From contig JANQRV010000229.1 of the NCBI GenBank assembly GCA_028284395.1, positions 1 through 32,855 on the forward strand: 32,855 nt of DNA, given 5' to 3'. Positions within the stretch are counted from its first letter, which is position 1. Each line of letters begins with the position of its first letter. Under the pieces are notes generated by a model, which searched no databases, was not told the DNA's origin, and saw nothing but the letters and a program-made list of their open reading frames with translations. Positions 1 through 7,124 of the stretch are shown one piece after another. Made by a program: the position numbers and the translations under genes. Source of the stretch: Saprospiraceae bacterium (lineage in GTDB: Bacteria > Bacteroidota > Bacteroidia > Chitinophagales > Saprospiraceae).

Positions 1-1371
1 AAAGGTAAAGGTTACATCCCCATCGCCCGCATTACGCAACCAAGCAATCCGGCGGGTCCAACCCGCAAAAAGAAAAGGCTCCGAAGAAGTATTGACCGCA
101 ATCCGTTCATTCAGCCACACAGCTCCGGAAGCCGTGTTCGGGCCCAAATTATCCGGGGTATCCATGTCCGTAAACCAAAGATTTGAATTGGATTGGCCTG
201 GCCCCTCGATACCCCCTTTTTGGCGCCGCTTATTCAAAAACTCCCTCTTGGCGGAATCATCGCACCCGAATACCAATTGGTCTTTCCAACGAGCATAGTC
301 ACCGATCACCTTCAAATAGGCAGAACGCGGACGGATGCCCCGTGTACGTTCAACGGAAAAGGTCTGTGGGAAACGCCAAAACATTCCGTGCATCGTCATG
401 AGATAATCGGGTTCTTCCGGACTGCCGACATTCCGAATCCTTGGCCACTCCGTATTCCAGCCGTGGGCTCCATCGTAACTATGACTGGCTTTAGGCAATC
501 GGAAAAAACTCCATTTCTGGGGACTGCGTACGCCAAGCAGTACCGATTTATGATCCCAGCCGGTCGCCCAAATGGGATCCGTTGCCGGATTGGCATTCCC
601 GTAAATACCACCCGGTCCGGTCACTTCAACAAATTGATTGCGTCGTACGACCAGCCAGTCTTCTCCATCCCATTCTGCCAATACGCCCGACTCGATATCA
701 AATTGTTTCAATGCTTCGGGTCCGGATTCCCCATTGTGGGAGTACACCAAAACCCCCTGCCCCGAATACAAGCCCTTGCCGTGGGCGCCGGGCAAAATAG
801 CATAAGCTGAATCTCGTCCGCTGGGGTCGCGATCCTCCCGTCGTTCATTGGAGTGGTTGTCCTCGTAAATCACCTTCGGCCGCAAATTTTCCACATTCAC
901 TTCATAAAAGCCCTCTTCCATCGTAGCGTAATAGACCTTTTGCTTGGGATGGGAAAGATGACGGGCATTCCCCGTATGCCGACCCACCATCTCGCTGTAG
1001 GGAATGGTCCGAACAATTCCCTGCCCATCGATGGCATGTGGCCCGATGAAGAGTTGATTGCTTTCCGGGTGGATCATCCGGTTAGCAGGTGTCCCACCAA
1101 TACTTTCCTCACGGACGATTAGCTCCAGATCAGCGGTAATTTCATAGAGCTTATCCGATGAACCCTCCGGTTCGTGCGGACTGTAGGTCACCGCCCATAG
1201 GCTGCCCGCCCACGGCACTACCGCTCCGGTTCCACATTCATTTCCTTCATTATAAAAGGCGAGGTGGGGGTAAACGCCGCTCACACTGCGAAAAAGCCTT
1301 GGTTCTTTGACCGTAGATTGGCAACTCGAAACCATTGCCAAAAACACCAAAAGGAGGTTAGAATTTCTCAT
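1..1371 (-). CDS. Lipoprotein of unknown function, possible beta-propeller (C-terminus outside window)
   Basis: The reading frame is open from an ATG at 1371 to the window edge (457 codons, no stop), so the C-terminal part is missing. The N-terminus MRNSNLLLVFLAMVSSCQS is a lipoprotein signal peptide with a VSSC lipobox, so the protein should sit lipid-anchored in the envelope. The mature part has short beta-strand-like stretches rich in Trp, Gly and Asp (for example around GTGAVVPWAGSLWAV and FRLPKASHSYDGAHGWNTEW), which suggests a repeated beta structure such as a propeller. I do not recognise a named family or a catalytic motif. It is divergent from the START-domain gene, with 126 bp between them. 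An antisense frame of 205 codons lies inside it; continuity and the signal peptide favour the minus-strand reading. Confidence 0.8.
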   Translation of the reverse strand, partial: MRNSNLLLVFLAMVSSCQSTVKEPRLFRSVSGVYPHLAFYNEGNECGTGAVVPWAGSLWAVTYSPHEPEGSSDKLYEITADLELIVREESIGGTPANRMIHPESNQLFIGPHAIDGQGIVRTIPYSEMVGRHTGNARHLSHPKQKVYYATMEEGFYEVNVENLRPKVIYEDNHSNERREDRDPSGRDSAYAILPGAHGKGLYSGQGVLVYSHNGESGPEALKQFDIESGVLAEWDGEDWLVVRRNQFVEVTGPGGIYGNANPATDPIWATGWDHKSVLLGVRSPQKWSFFRLPKASHSYDGAHGWNTEWPRIRNVGSPEEPDYLMTMHGMFWRFPQTFSVERTRGIRPRSAYLKVIGDYARWKDQLVFGCDDSAKREFLNKRRQKGGIEGPGQSNSNLWFTDMDTPDNLGPNTASGAVWLNERIAVNTSSEPFLFAGWTRRIAWLRNAGDGDVTFTF

Positions 1372-1497
1372 CACTATATTTTTCAAAAACGCAATAAAGA
1401 TGTAGGAGTTTTTTTCTGAAGTTAGGGGAAAAATCTAAAACAACAAGCCGATATTAACACAATCGAGAAAACAAAAAGGAAACAAATTCCTTATGCA

Positions 1498-2166
1498 ATG
1501 CATAGTCATTTTAAATTTCGTATTCCTATGCAATTAAAGGTGATCATTTCACTACTCTTATGGACATCGCTTAACGCGTGCCTCTTCTGCCAAAGTCAAG
1601 ATTGGAAAAAAGAAACCACCAAAGACGGAACAATCACCGTTTGGAGTCAATTCACGACCCGGGACAATGAAAGCGGAAAAGACGTTCAAGTTCTAAAATA
1701 CCGATGTTTTACCACCACCGGTATTGCTCGCAGCAAATTGGTGGCCACCTTTCGAAATACCGTTAATCACAAAAACTTTATGCAATATACTGAAGTGTGC
1801 AGAGAACTGAGTCGGGCCAGTCCAAACGAATGGCTGGTCTACTACGCCATCGACACTCCCTGGCCCCTGCCCGATTCCGACTGCGTAACCCTTTTTCAAT
1901 TGACGGAATCCGCCGATCAAAAAGCCACCGTCATTAAAGGTACCGCCCGGCCAACCGCCTACGCAAGACAAGGCGTCAAAAGGATGGAATACAACGATAC
2001 AAAATACACTTTTAAAGAACTTGGAAAGGAGACCTACGTAGAGATCGAAGCCGCCTTCACCCCCGTCACCAACGCTCCGAAATGGCTCATCAAGGGATGG
2101 TTTCCCGAAGGGCCGGGCAATCTTCTCAAAAAGCTCATCAAGACAGCCAGTTATGACACCCCCTGA
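1498..2166 (+). CDS. START-domain lipid-binding-like secreted protein
   Basis: A 222-aa protein resembling bacterial members of the START (steroidogenic acute regulatory transfer) superfamily, a helix-grip fold that binds lipids or other hydrophobic ligands. The diagnostic stretch is around residues 112-130, VYYAIDTPWPLPDSDCVTLF, matching the family's conserved PWP-x-x-D-R-D segment. A basic, hydrophobic helix near the C-terminus (GWFPEGPGNLLKKLIKTA) would be the lid-like last helix. A second ATG at 1528 (Met11) gives a cleaner signal peptide, MQLKVIISLLLWTSLNACLF, and may be the real start. There is no Shine-Dalgarno site to decide. An exported location is inferred from the signal peptide. 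The ligand cannot be read from the sequence. Confidence 0.78.
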   Translation: MHSHFKFRIPMQLKVIISLLLWTSLNACLFCQSQDWKKETTKDGTITVWSQFTTRDNESGKDVQVLKYRCFTTTGIARSKLVATFRNTVNHKNFMQYTEVCRELSRASPNEWLVYYAIDTPWPLPDSDCVTLFQLTESADQKATVIKGTARPTAYARQGVKRMEYNDTKYTFKELGKETYVEIEAAFTPVTNAPKWLIKGWFPEGPGNLLKKLIKTASYDTP

Positions 2167-2184
2167 CTCCATACCGTCCCCAAC

Positions 2185-2224
2185 TTCCAACCTTCTAACT
2201 TTCTAACTTTCTAACTTTCGAACC
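2185..2224. repeat. Five-copy octamer tandem repeat, consensus TTCTAACT
   Basis: Five consecutive octamers, TTCCAACC, three exact TTCTAACT and TTCGAACC, begin 18 bp after the START gene stop codon. They lie in the convergent gap before the terminator of the neighbouring minus-strand gene. The middle three units are identical and the outer two diverge, a pattern typical of slippage-driven expansion with decay at the edges. Confidence 0.9.
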
Positions 2225-2235
2225 AATATCCCTAT

Positions 2236-2266
2236 AACAAAAAAACAGGTCCCGCAACAGGAACCC
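2236..2266 (-). terminator. Rho-independent-like terminator for the 190-aa secreted protein gene
   Basis: On the minus strand GGTTCC (2265-2260) and GGGACC (2253-2248) form a 6-bp stem with one G-U pair and a six-base loop. A run of seven T (2245-2239) follows after three bases. It lies about 45 bp past the stop codon at 2310. Confidence 0.62.
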
Positions 2267-2309
2267 ATTTCAAAATTCAAACCTATATTAACCCCATTTG
2301 TCCACTTTC

Positions 2310-2882
2310 TTAGTTATCCGTCAAAGTATAAGTGATGGTCAGTGTAGTGGATTCATCGAAATCGATACTGGCTACCGCATTTTCATCATTGGCCAATTGC
2401 AAATCGTAGGTCAACTGATGTCCAAAATTCTCTCCGTTGTCGGTATAACAACTACCAATCCCTGAAATCAATTCAGTGGCAGTTGTATTCAAATTGACCC
2501 TACCTACCGGACTACCCAATTTACCCTTACCGGTAGCGGCCTTGGCAGCTGCAACGTACAATTCCAAGCCGCCGGGCACCTCCCCATTGGTAATGGCCAC
2601 ACTCACTTTCCGGGAGGGATCTGATTTAGAGCCGACAACGGAGGAGTAGTTTAACCAAAGACTGTTGTCTCTTGCATTTGAAAAGTCCAAAAAATTTCCC
2701 GCTTCGGTCGGTGCATTGGGCGCCAAACTAATGGTTGTATTAGCCGGCTCAATATCCACCAATGCGACTTCGGGGATACTGATCGCCAGATTATGAGAAC
2801 CCGTATTGTTGTCCTGGGCGAAGAGCTGAGAAGAAAATGCGGCGAACAAAAGAGTCAAAAGAATTGCTGGAAAATTTTTCAT
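2310..2882 (-). CDS. Secreted beta-rich protein of unknown function
   Basis: A 190-aa protein with a clear Sec signal peptide (MKNFPAILLTLLFAAFSSQLFAQ), so it is exported. The mature 167 residues are rich in Ser, Thr, Asn and Ala and predicted beta. They start SHNLAISIPEVALVDIEP and end in a threonine-rich strand (STTLTITYTLTDN). This plan, with a terminal TYTLT strand, resembles small beta-sandwich surface proteins of the spore-coat-U, DUF4402 or WxL type, but no motif assigns it to one of them. There is no T9SS sorting domain, so it may stay in the periplasm or reach the surface by another route. It has a plausible promoter (2958-2986) and a terminator (2236-2266) and appears monocistronic. 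Confidence 0.72.
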   Translation of the reverse strand: MKNFPAILLTLLFAAFSSQLFAQDNNTGSHNLAISIPEVALVDIEPANTTISLAPNAPTEAGNFLDFSNARDNSLWLNYSSVVGSKSDPSRKVSVAITNGEVPGGLELYVAAAKAATGKGKLGSPVGRVNLNTTATELISGIGSCYTDNGENFGHQLTYDLQLANDENAVASIDFDESTTLTITYTLTDN

Positions 2883-2957
2883 GATCTAGGACTTTTCAAT
2901 TTTTAGATTTTTTGTGTTGTTCTAGTGTCCTTTTATGATCATCCTTGCTTACAGTTA

Positions 2958-2986
2958 CAAAAGTAGGAGAAATCACCTGGCAGAAA
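2958..2986 (-). promoter_or_regulatory. Candidate Bacteroidota promoter for the 190-aa secreted protein
   Basis: On the minus strand TACTTTTG (2965-2958) is an exact match to the Bacteroidota -7 consensus TAnnTTTG. A TTTC (2986-2983) 17 bp upstream approximates the -33 TTTG. The predicted start point is near 2953, leaving a leader of about 70 bases. Confidence 0.4.
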
Positions 2987-3042
2987 GTGGTGTTTTCGTT
3001 TTTTGGTAGAATTCCTTCCTTTTTTGGGATTGTAATTTGTTT

Positions 3043-3096
3043 AACAAAAAAATAATAGGTCTACCATTCGATGCACGGACAAATGACCACGACCTA
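3043..3096 (-). terminator. Possible terminator downstream of the MIP channel gene
   Basis: On the minus strand TAGGTC (3096-3091) can pair with GACCTA (3061-3056). The segment is followed by TTATTTTTTTG. The 29-base loop is long for an intrinsic terminator, so this is tentative; position 20-70 bp after the stop codon fits. Confidence 0.35.
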
Positions 3097-3116
3097 AAAG
3101 TCAAACTCTTGGTTCG

Positions 3117-3776
3117 TTAGGCTTTGGATTCTGATACCGGAATTCGGATCATTCTCCACGCACCGATACTCACTACGGCGCCCGTCACCGGGGCCAAGAC
3201 ATAAATCCAAAGATGCTGCCAGGTTCCATTGACCAAAGCCGGTCCGAGCGAACGGGCAGGATTCATGGATGCCCCGCAGATGGGGCCGGCAAACAGGGCC
3301 TCCAGCAAAACCGTCATCCCGATGGCAATACCCGCCAGGGCTCCATTTTCTTTTGGTCCGGTAACGACATTGATGATGACAAACATTAAGAAAAACGTCA
3401 GAATGACTTCGAGCAGAAAGGACTGAACAGCAGTTCCCGCCGGGAGGGTTTCCCCCAAGGTCTTGGCTTCGGGAAAAAGGAGCCGCAAAGCACCACTAGC
3501 CAGAACAGCTCCCGCAAATTGCGCAATAGCGTATGGCAAAATTTCTTTCACCGGTAACTTACCGGCCACGGCAAAGGCAACGGTAACTGCAGGATTAATG
3601 TGGGCTCCCGAGACATCTCCGATGGAATAAATCATGGTCGTAACGATTAGTCCGAAGGTGATGGCAATTCCCAGATGGCCCACAGCACCCCCGGACACTT
3701 CATTGATGACAATAGCTCCGGTGCCGCAAAATACCAGGCCGAAGGTGCCGATCAGCTCTGCCGTATACTTATTCAT
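3117..3776 (-). CDS. MIP-family channel (aquaporin), NIP/AqpN-like filter
   Basis: A 219-aa major intrinsic protein with the usual six-helix, two half-helix plan. It has both signature boxes, SGAHINPAVTVAF (Asn61) and GASMNPARSLGPAL (Asn172). Ungapped alignment of these boxes to E. coli AqpZ, from memory, places the aromatic/arginine filter at Phe41, Ala160, Ala169 and Arg175. AqpZ has Phe, His, Thr and Arg there. The missing His and small residues predict a wider pore, so small neutral solutes (glycerol-type or undissociated metalloid acids) are at least as likely as water alone. The gene stands alone with its own promoter; no arsenic or glycerol genes are adjacent. The family is certain, the substrate is not. 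Confidence 0.93.
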   Translation of the reverse strand: MNKYTAELIGTFGLVFCGTGAIVINEVSGGAVGHLGIAITFGLIVTTMIYSIGDVSGAHINPAVTVAFAVAGKLPVKEILPYAIAQFAGAVLASGALRLLFPEAKTLGETLPAGTAVQSFLLEVILTFFLMFVIINVVTGPKENGALAGIAIGMTVLLEALFAGPICGASMNPARSLGPALVNGTWQHLWIYVLAPVTGAVVSIGAWRMIRIPVSESKA

Positions 3777-3796
3777 TGGTTGGTTTAATTATGGCG

Positions 3797-3843
3797 CAAA
3801 AATATACTTTTCTCCCACTTATGAAAGAACTTCTCTCACTTAT
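3797..3843 (-). promoter_or_regulatory. MIP channel promoter with overlapping direct repeats
   Basis: On the minus strand TATTTTTG (3804-3797) matches TAnnTTTG exactly, with TTTC (3826-3823) 18 bp upstream as a -33 element. The predicted start lies about 15 bases before the ATG. Two near-identical copies, ATAAGTGAGAGAAGT (3843-3829) and ATAAGTGGGAGAAAAGT (3822-3806), sit about 22 bp apart and flank the -33 element, suggesting an operator. Confidence 0.5.
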
Positions 3844-3931
3844 ATATCTCTCCAAATAACTACCCGATCCGGGCGTACATTTCGGGGTCTTTTCCAATTT
3901 ATTAATACTCAGAACATAAATCCAAACTCTT

Positions 3932-6712
3932 ATGAAGTTGTTTGTTAGACTATTAACATTTTTATTAATCCTCGGGGCAGCAGAAAGCAACTTTGCCCAG
4001 TCCCACTTGATTTCCGCAACGGAGGTCGACGAAAGGGCCGCAGCATTCATGGCTCAAAACCGCTTAGAAAGAATTCAATTCAGCCAAAGAAACGCACACC
4101 TTTTTGAAAACAAGCGCAGTGCTGGTATTTCCCTACGCAGCAGCAACCTATCGACTTTGTGGATTCCGGTCCAGATACACGTCGCAGCCAACGGTCCTTA
4201 CTACCAGGCGATCGACTTCCTCGCTTTGTCCACGCTGCTATCCGAGGTAAACGCCGGGTTGCAAGCAGCCAATATACAGTTGTATTCCTGTGGTTCAGCA
4301 AACGTGATCGACGATAGTAATGTATACAGCCTATTTACCTCCAATGAATCCATTTTGGACAATCATGATGTCGCCGGCAAACTGAACATCTATTTTGTCG
4401 ATGACTTAAAGCTTGGGATCAACGGTCCGTATTATTGCGGATCTTCCTCTTATCCCGGACAGGGAGAGAGGATCATCTACAGCACGGGTTGCTTTGGTTA
4501 TTCCAGTTCCTCGGTTATGTTACACTTATTAGGTCAGTACTTTTCTCTCTATCCGACACATGGTCCGAATGGTGCGACACCGGAATATGTCGATGGCAGC
4601 AACTGTACAACCGCAGGTGACGAAATCTGTGATACGCCGGCTGATCCGAGGCTAAATCAGGCCGGATATATGAGTGGATGTACTTACGCCGCTCCCATCA
4701 CGGTAGTAGACCCGCAGGGGGATAACTACCAGCCAAATACGACCAATTTCATGTCGTACGCCAGCGGTAGCTGTCGCGACCATTTTTCACCGCAGCAGAT
4801 GGCCAGGATGTATTACAGCGCCCAGAACGATCGATCCTTTGTTGCCTGCAGCGGTGCTCCCGGTTGTTCACAACCAGTCGATCAATTTCCTTACTCCATA
4901 GGTTTTGAAAATGGTATGGAAGATTGGAACAACAGTCCGTTTTATGCCTATGTGATCGGAGGAGATTTTCAGATTCATTCCGGCGCTACGCCAACATCGG
5001 GTACCGGTCCGGCCGCAGCGATCGAAGGCAATCAATATGTTTATGCGGATGCAGACATGGTCCCTTCTCCTACTGCTTTTTATCCCGTCGCCATTCTAGA
5101 AAGTCCGTGCTTTGATTTTCGCGGATTGAATGCACCGGAGATGACCTTCAAATATCACATGTCTGGAACAGGTTGTGGAAGCTTGTTTTTGCAGGTGAGC
5201 ACTGATGGAGGCTACAATTGGGTCACCCAATCCGTCAACCTGTTCAATATCAGCGGCGATCAGGGTAACGCCTGGAATACCCAAACCGTAGATCTCTCCA
5301 GCCTCACCAGTGAAGCTACCGCTATCCTACGCTTTGGTGTCCAGTTTACAACCTCCAACTTGGGAGATATTGCCATCGACGACATCGTGATTGCCGAATC
5401 TGCCAGTTGTGCTACTGCTTTAGATGCTATTGTGGCACTAACCGATGAAAGTTGTTATGGTTTGGCCGATGGAACAGCCACCCTGTCCTTCAATCAAATG
5501 GGAACTCTGCCATACACCATTACCTGGTCAACCGGTGACCTAAATGTTGGACAGATTACCGGCCTATTGCCCGGTACTTACAGCGTGACCGTCGAAGACG
5601 CCAACAGCTGTACGGATGTTGAAACCTTCACTATTGCCGGACCAGCCACGCCGGTTTCCATTGCCTTGACTGCCACACCACAGTCCGGAAATACGGCAGC
5701 CGCCGGTGATCTTCAAGTAGTAGCAACGGGAGGGATCCCTCCCTACGCTTATACCTGGTCGAACGGAAATACGACGGCGAATGTAACCGGAGTGGCAAGT
5801 GGCAATTACAGTGTTACGGTAGTTGACGCCACCGGATGCAGCGCCAGTTCAAACATTTTCCTTAGCACCACTTATCCGTGCAATGGCACTAAAAGTAACT
5901 GGCCTTACTTTCTGGGGCTGGAAGGGGGCGTGGGATTGTTCCGACAAAACAGCGATGATGACCTCAATTGGAAAAAGCGAGCTGGAACCACCCCCACCAA
6001 CGGCACCGGCCCTACCGTGGCTGCCGAAGGAAATTACTATCGCTTTGTAGAATCCTCCGGATGGAGAAACCCAAGCAAGACAGCGGTACTTACCACTAAG
6101 AAGTGTCTCAACTTAAGTAATGTAGTCAATCCGGTATTCGAATTCCAATACCACATGTTCGGGGGTGCTGATATGGGATCCCTGGAAGTACAAATCAGCA
6201 CGGATGGAGGCACAACCTGGTTGCCCTCCATTTGGCGCCAAGACGGTGATCAAGGCAATACCTGGCATCAAGCCAGTATCGAGCTAAGCGCCTATGCCAG
6301 TCAAAGTATACGCTTGCGCATCGTCGGGACCACCGGCAATGGCAACAAAAGCGATATGGCGATTGATGACTTATACATTGGCACTGGCTCCGGCAGTAAC
6401 CTTAGAGCGGTTCCAGATTATGGAACAGAGGAGGTTATTGTCAGCAGCAACCCCTTCAAAATAATGCAAAGTGTATTCCCGAATCCAGCAATAGACCGCA
6501 TTAATTTGAAGCTCGATCTTCCCGATAACGAGCAATTTGAGTTGCGCTTGGTCAACCTGACCGGCAACACTCTACGGAGCGTTCAGTTGTCTACTCCCGG
6601 AAAGCAGGACCTGGAAATGCAGGTAGCCGATCTACCAAACGGCATGTATTACTTGTTAGTCAAAGGCAATAAAGGCAGGCTAGAAACGCTGCCAGTCGCT
6701 ATTGCGAGATAG
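3932..6712 (+). CDS. T9SS-secreted multidomain protein with degenerate pappalysin (M43) protease domain
   Basis: A 926-aa protein. Residues 1-22 are a signal peptide. Residues ~75-307 follow the M43 pappalysin-like metalloprotease plan, with the conserved GDEICDTPADP segment (229-239) and a Met-turn region NFMSYASGSCRDHFSPQQMA (272-291). However, the zinc site reads HLLGQYFSLYP (198-208) where the family has HExxHxxGxxH. The catalytic Glu, second His, Gly and third His have become Leu, Gln, Ser and Pro. Residues ~318-490 and ~655-817 are two similar MAM-like jelly-roll modules. Residues ~493-570 and ~571-645 are two SprB-type repeats with the GxYSVTVxDxxxC pattern. Residues ~848-926 are a type-A sorting domain (VFPNPAIDR, LPNGMYYLLV). 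The protein should be secreted and cell-surface attached or released, acting as a binding or adhesion protein, not as a protease. Confidence 0.9.
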   Translation: MKLFVRLLTFLLILGAAESNFAQSHLISATEVDERAAAFMAQNRLERIQFSQRNAHLFENKRSAGISLRSSNLSTLWIPVQIHVAANGPYYQAIDFLALSTLLSEVNAGLQAANIQLYSCGSANVIDDSNVYSLFTSNESILDNHDVAGKLNIYFVDDLKLGINGPYYCGSSSYPGQGERIIYSTGCFGYSSSSVMLHLLGQYFSLYPTHGPNGATPEYVDGSNCTTAGDEICDTPADPRLNQAGYMSGCTYAAPITVVDPQGDNYQPNTTNFMSYASGSCRDHFSPQQMARMYYSAQNDRSFVACSGAPGCSQPVDQFPYSIGFENGMEDWNNSPFYAYVIGGDFQIHSGATPTSGTGPAAAIEGNQYVYADADMVPSPTAFYPVAILESPCFDFRGLNAPEMTFKYHMSGTGCGSLFLQVSTDGGYNWVTQSVNLFNISGDQGNAWNTQTVDLSSLTSEATAILRFGVQFTTSNLGDIAIDDIVIAESASCATALDAIVALTDESCYGLADGTATLSFNQMGTLPYTITWSTGDLNVGQITGLLPGTYSVTVEDANSCTDVETFTIAGPATPVSIALTATPQSGNTAAAGDLQVVATGGIPPYAYTWSNGNTTANVTGVASGNYSVTVVDATGCSASSNIFLSTTYPCNGTKSNWPYFLGLEGGVGLFRQNSDDDLNWKKRAGTTPTNGTGPTVAAEGNYYRFVESSGWRNPSKTAVLTTKKCLNLSNVVNPVFEFQYHMFGGADMGSLEVQISTDGGTTWLPSIWRQDGDQGNTWHQASIELSAYASQSIRLRIVGTTGNGNKSDMAIDDLYIGTGSGSNLRAVPDYGTEEVIVSSNPFKIMQSVFPNPAIDRINLKLDLPDNEQFELRLVNLTGNTLRSVQLSTPGKQDLEMQVADLPNGMYYLLVKGNKGRLETLPVAIAR

Positions 6713-6726
6713 TTGATGGTGTCAAT

Positions 6727-6765
6727 ACCGGGTCGGGAATGCCTGACCCGGTTCACCTATTTTAT
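6727..6765 (+). terminator. Hairpin terminator after the 926-aa T9SS protein
   Basis: A perfect 8-bp stem, ACCGGGTC (6727-6734) and GACCCGGT (6745-6752), has a ten-base loop and starts 14 bases after the stop codon. The following TCACCTATTTTATG is a weak T-rich tail. Confidence 0.6.
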
Positions 6766-6818
6766 GTTAATATTTTTAACTTCCAAAATAAGTATTTGAA
6801 AATCAATTAATTAAATGT

Positions 6819-6845
6819 CAAAAAAAAGGAAAAATCTCTTTTCCT
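6819..6845 (-). terminator. Hairpin plus T-tract, reads as a terminator on the minus strand
   Basis: AGGAAAA (6827-6833) and TTTTCCT (6839-6845) form a perfect 7-bp stem with a five-base loop. Read on the minus strand it is followed directly by a run of T (6826-6820). It could stop leftward transcripts from the 7125-8087 gene, though it lies about 280 bp past that gene and just upstream of the plus-strand miniprotein. The stem is A/T-rich, so strength is doubtful. Confidence 0.4.
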
Positions 6846-6896
6846 GTACTTTCTGCATACTTGGCATCGTTTAGTATCCAAATAAAAACAGGAACT

Positions 6897-7013
6897 ATGA
6901 AAATCTTGAATGTTTTTAGAGCTATCTTTGCCAGTCCTTTTTTGATTGCTTCTGGATTGTTGATTGTCATGTGCTCTTCGCTAAGCATGATCATCCAGGC
7001 GATCAAAGAGTAG
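6897..7013 (+). CDS. 38-aa single-helix membrane miniprotein
   Basis: An ATG at 6897 opens a 38-codon frame ending in TAG at 7011-7013. The peptide starts MKILNVFRAIFASPFLIAS and ends with MIIQAIKE. It has a short basic N-terminus (Lys2, Arg8), a hydrophobic segment from about residue 10 to 34 with one Cys, and a polar end, which is the layout of a small inner-membrane protein. It fills the only gene gap over 300 bp in the window (6713-7124) and has a hairpin 12 bases after its stop. Downstream of that hairpin, 7041-7124, I see nothing recognisable. The opposite strand holds a 69-codon frame over the same bases, but its own 3' end runs into the hairpin/T-tract at 6819-6845. I do not recognise a family; the case rests on layout and context. 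Confidence 0.5.
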   Translation: MKILNVFRAIFASPFLIASGLLIVMCSSLSMIIQAIKE

Positions 7014-7024
7014 TATTGAACATC

Positions 7025-7041
7025 CACCGCATTGAGCGGTG
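7025..7041. other. Perfect hairpin 3' of the miniprotein frame
   Basis: CACCGC (7025-7030) and GCGGTG (7036-7041) form a 6-bp GC-rich stem around a five-base loop. No T-tract follows on either strand, so it may be an RNA 3'-end structure or processing barrier. Confidence 0.4.
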
Positions 7042-7124
7042 CTACCCTCCTCCAAACCCCGCTTTTTTACCCCCGCTCGATCAAAAATTCCAATTTACCT
7101 CCTCGCGCTAGATTTTTTTTGTTG

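Noticed and set aside
193..810. Plus-strand frame of 205 codons
   Set aside because: Antisense to the lipoprotein frame on the minus strand, which is longer, has a lipoprotein signal peptide and runs unbroken to the window edge.
1693..2190. Minus-strand frame of 165 codons
   Set aside because: Shadow of the START-domain gene; Gly/Val/Phe-heavy composition and no recognisable motif.
6818..7027. Minus-strand 69-codon frame opposite the miniprotein
   Set aside because: Its 3' end lies in the hairpin and T-tract, and the plus-strand frame has a better membrane-protein layout. It cannot be fully excluded.
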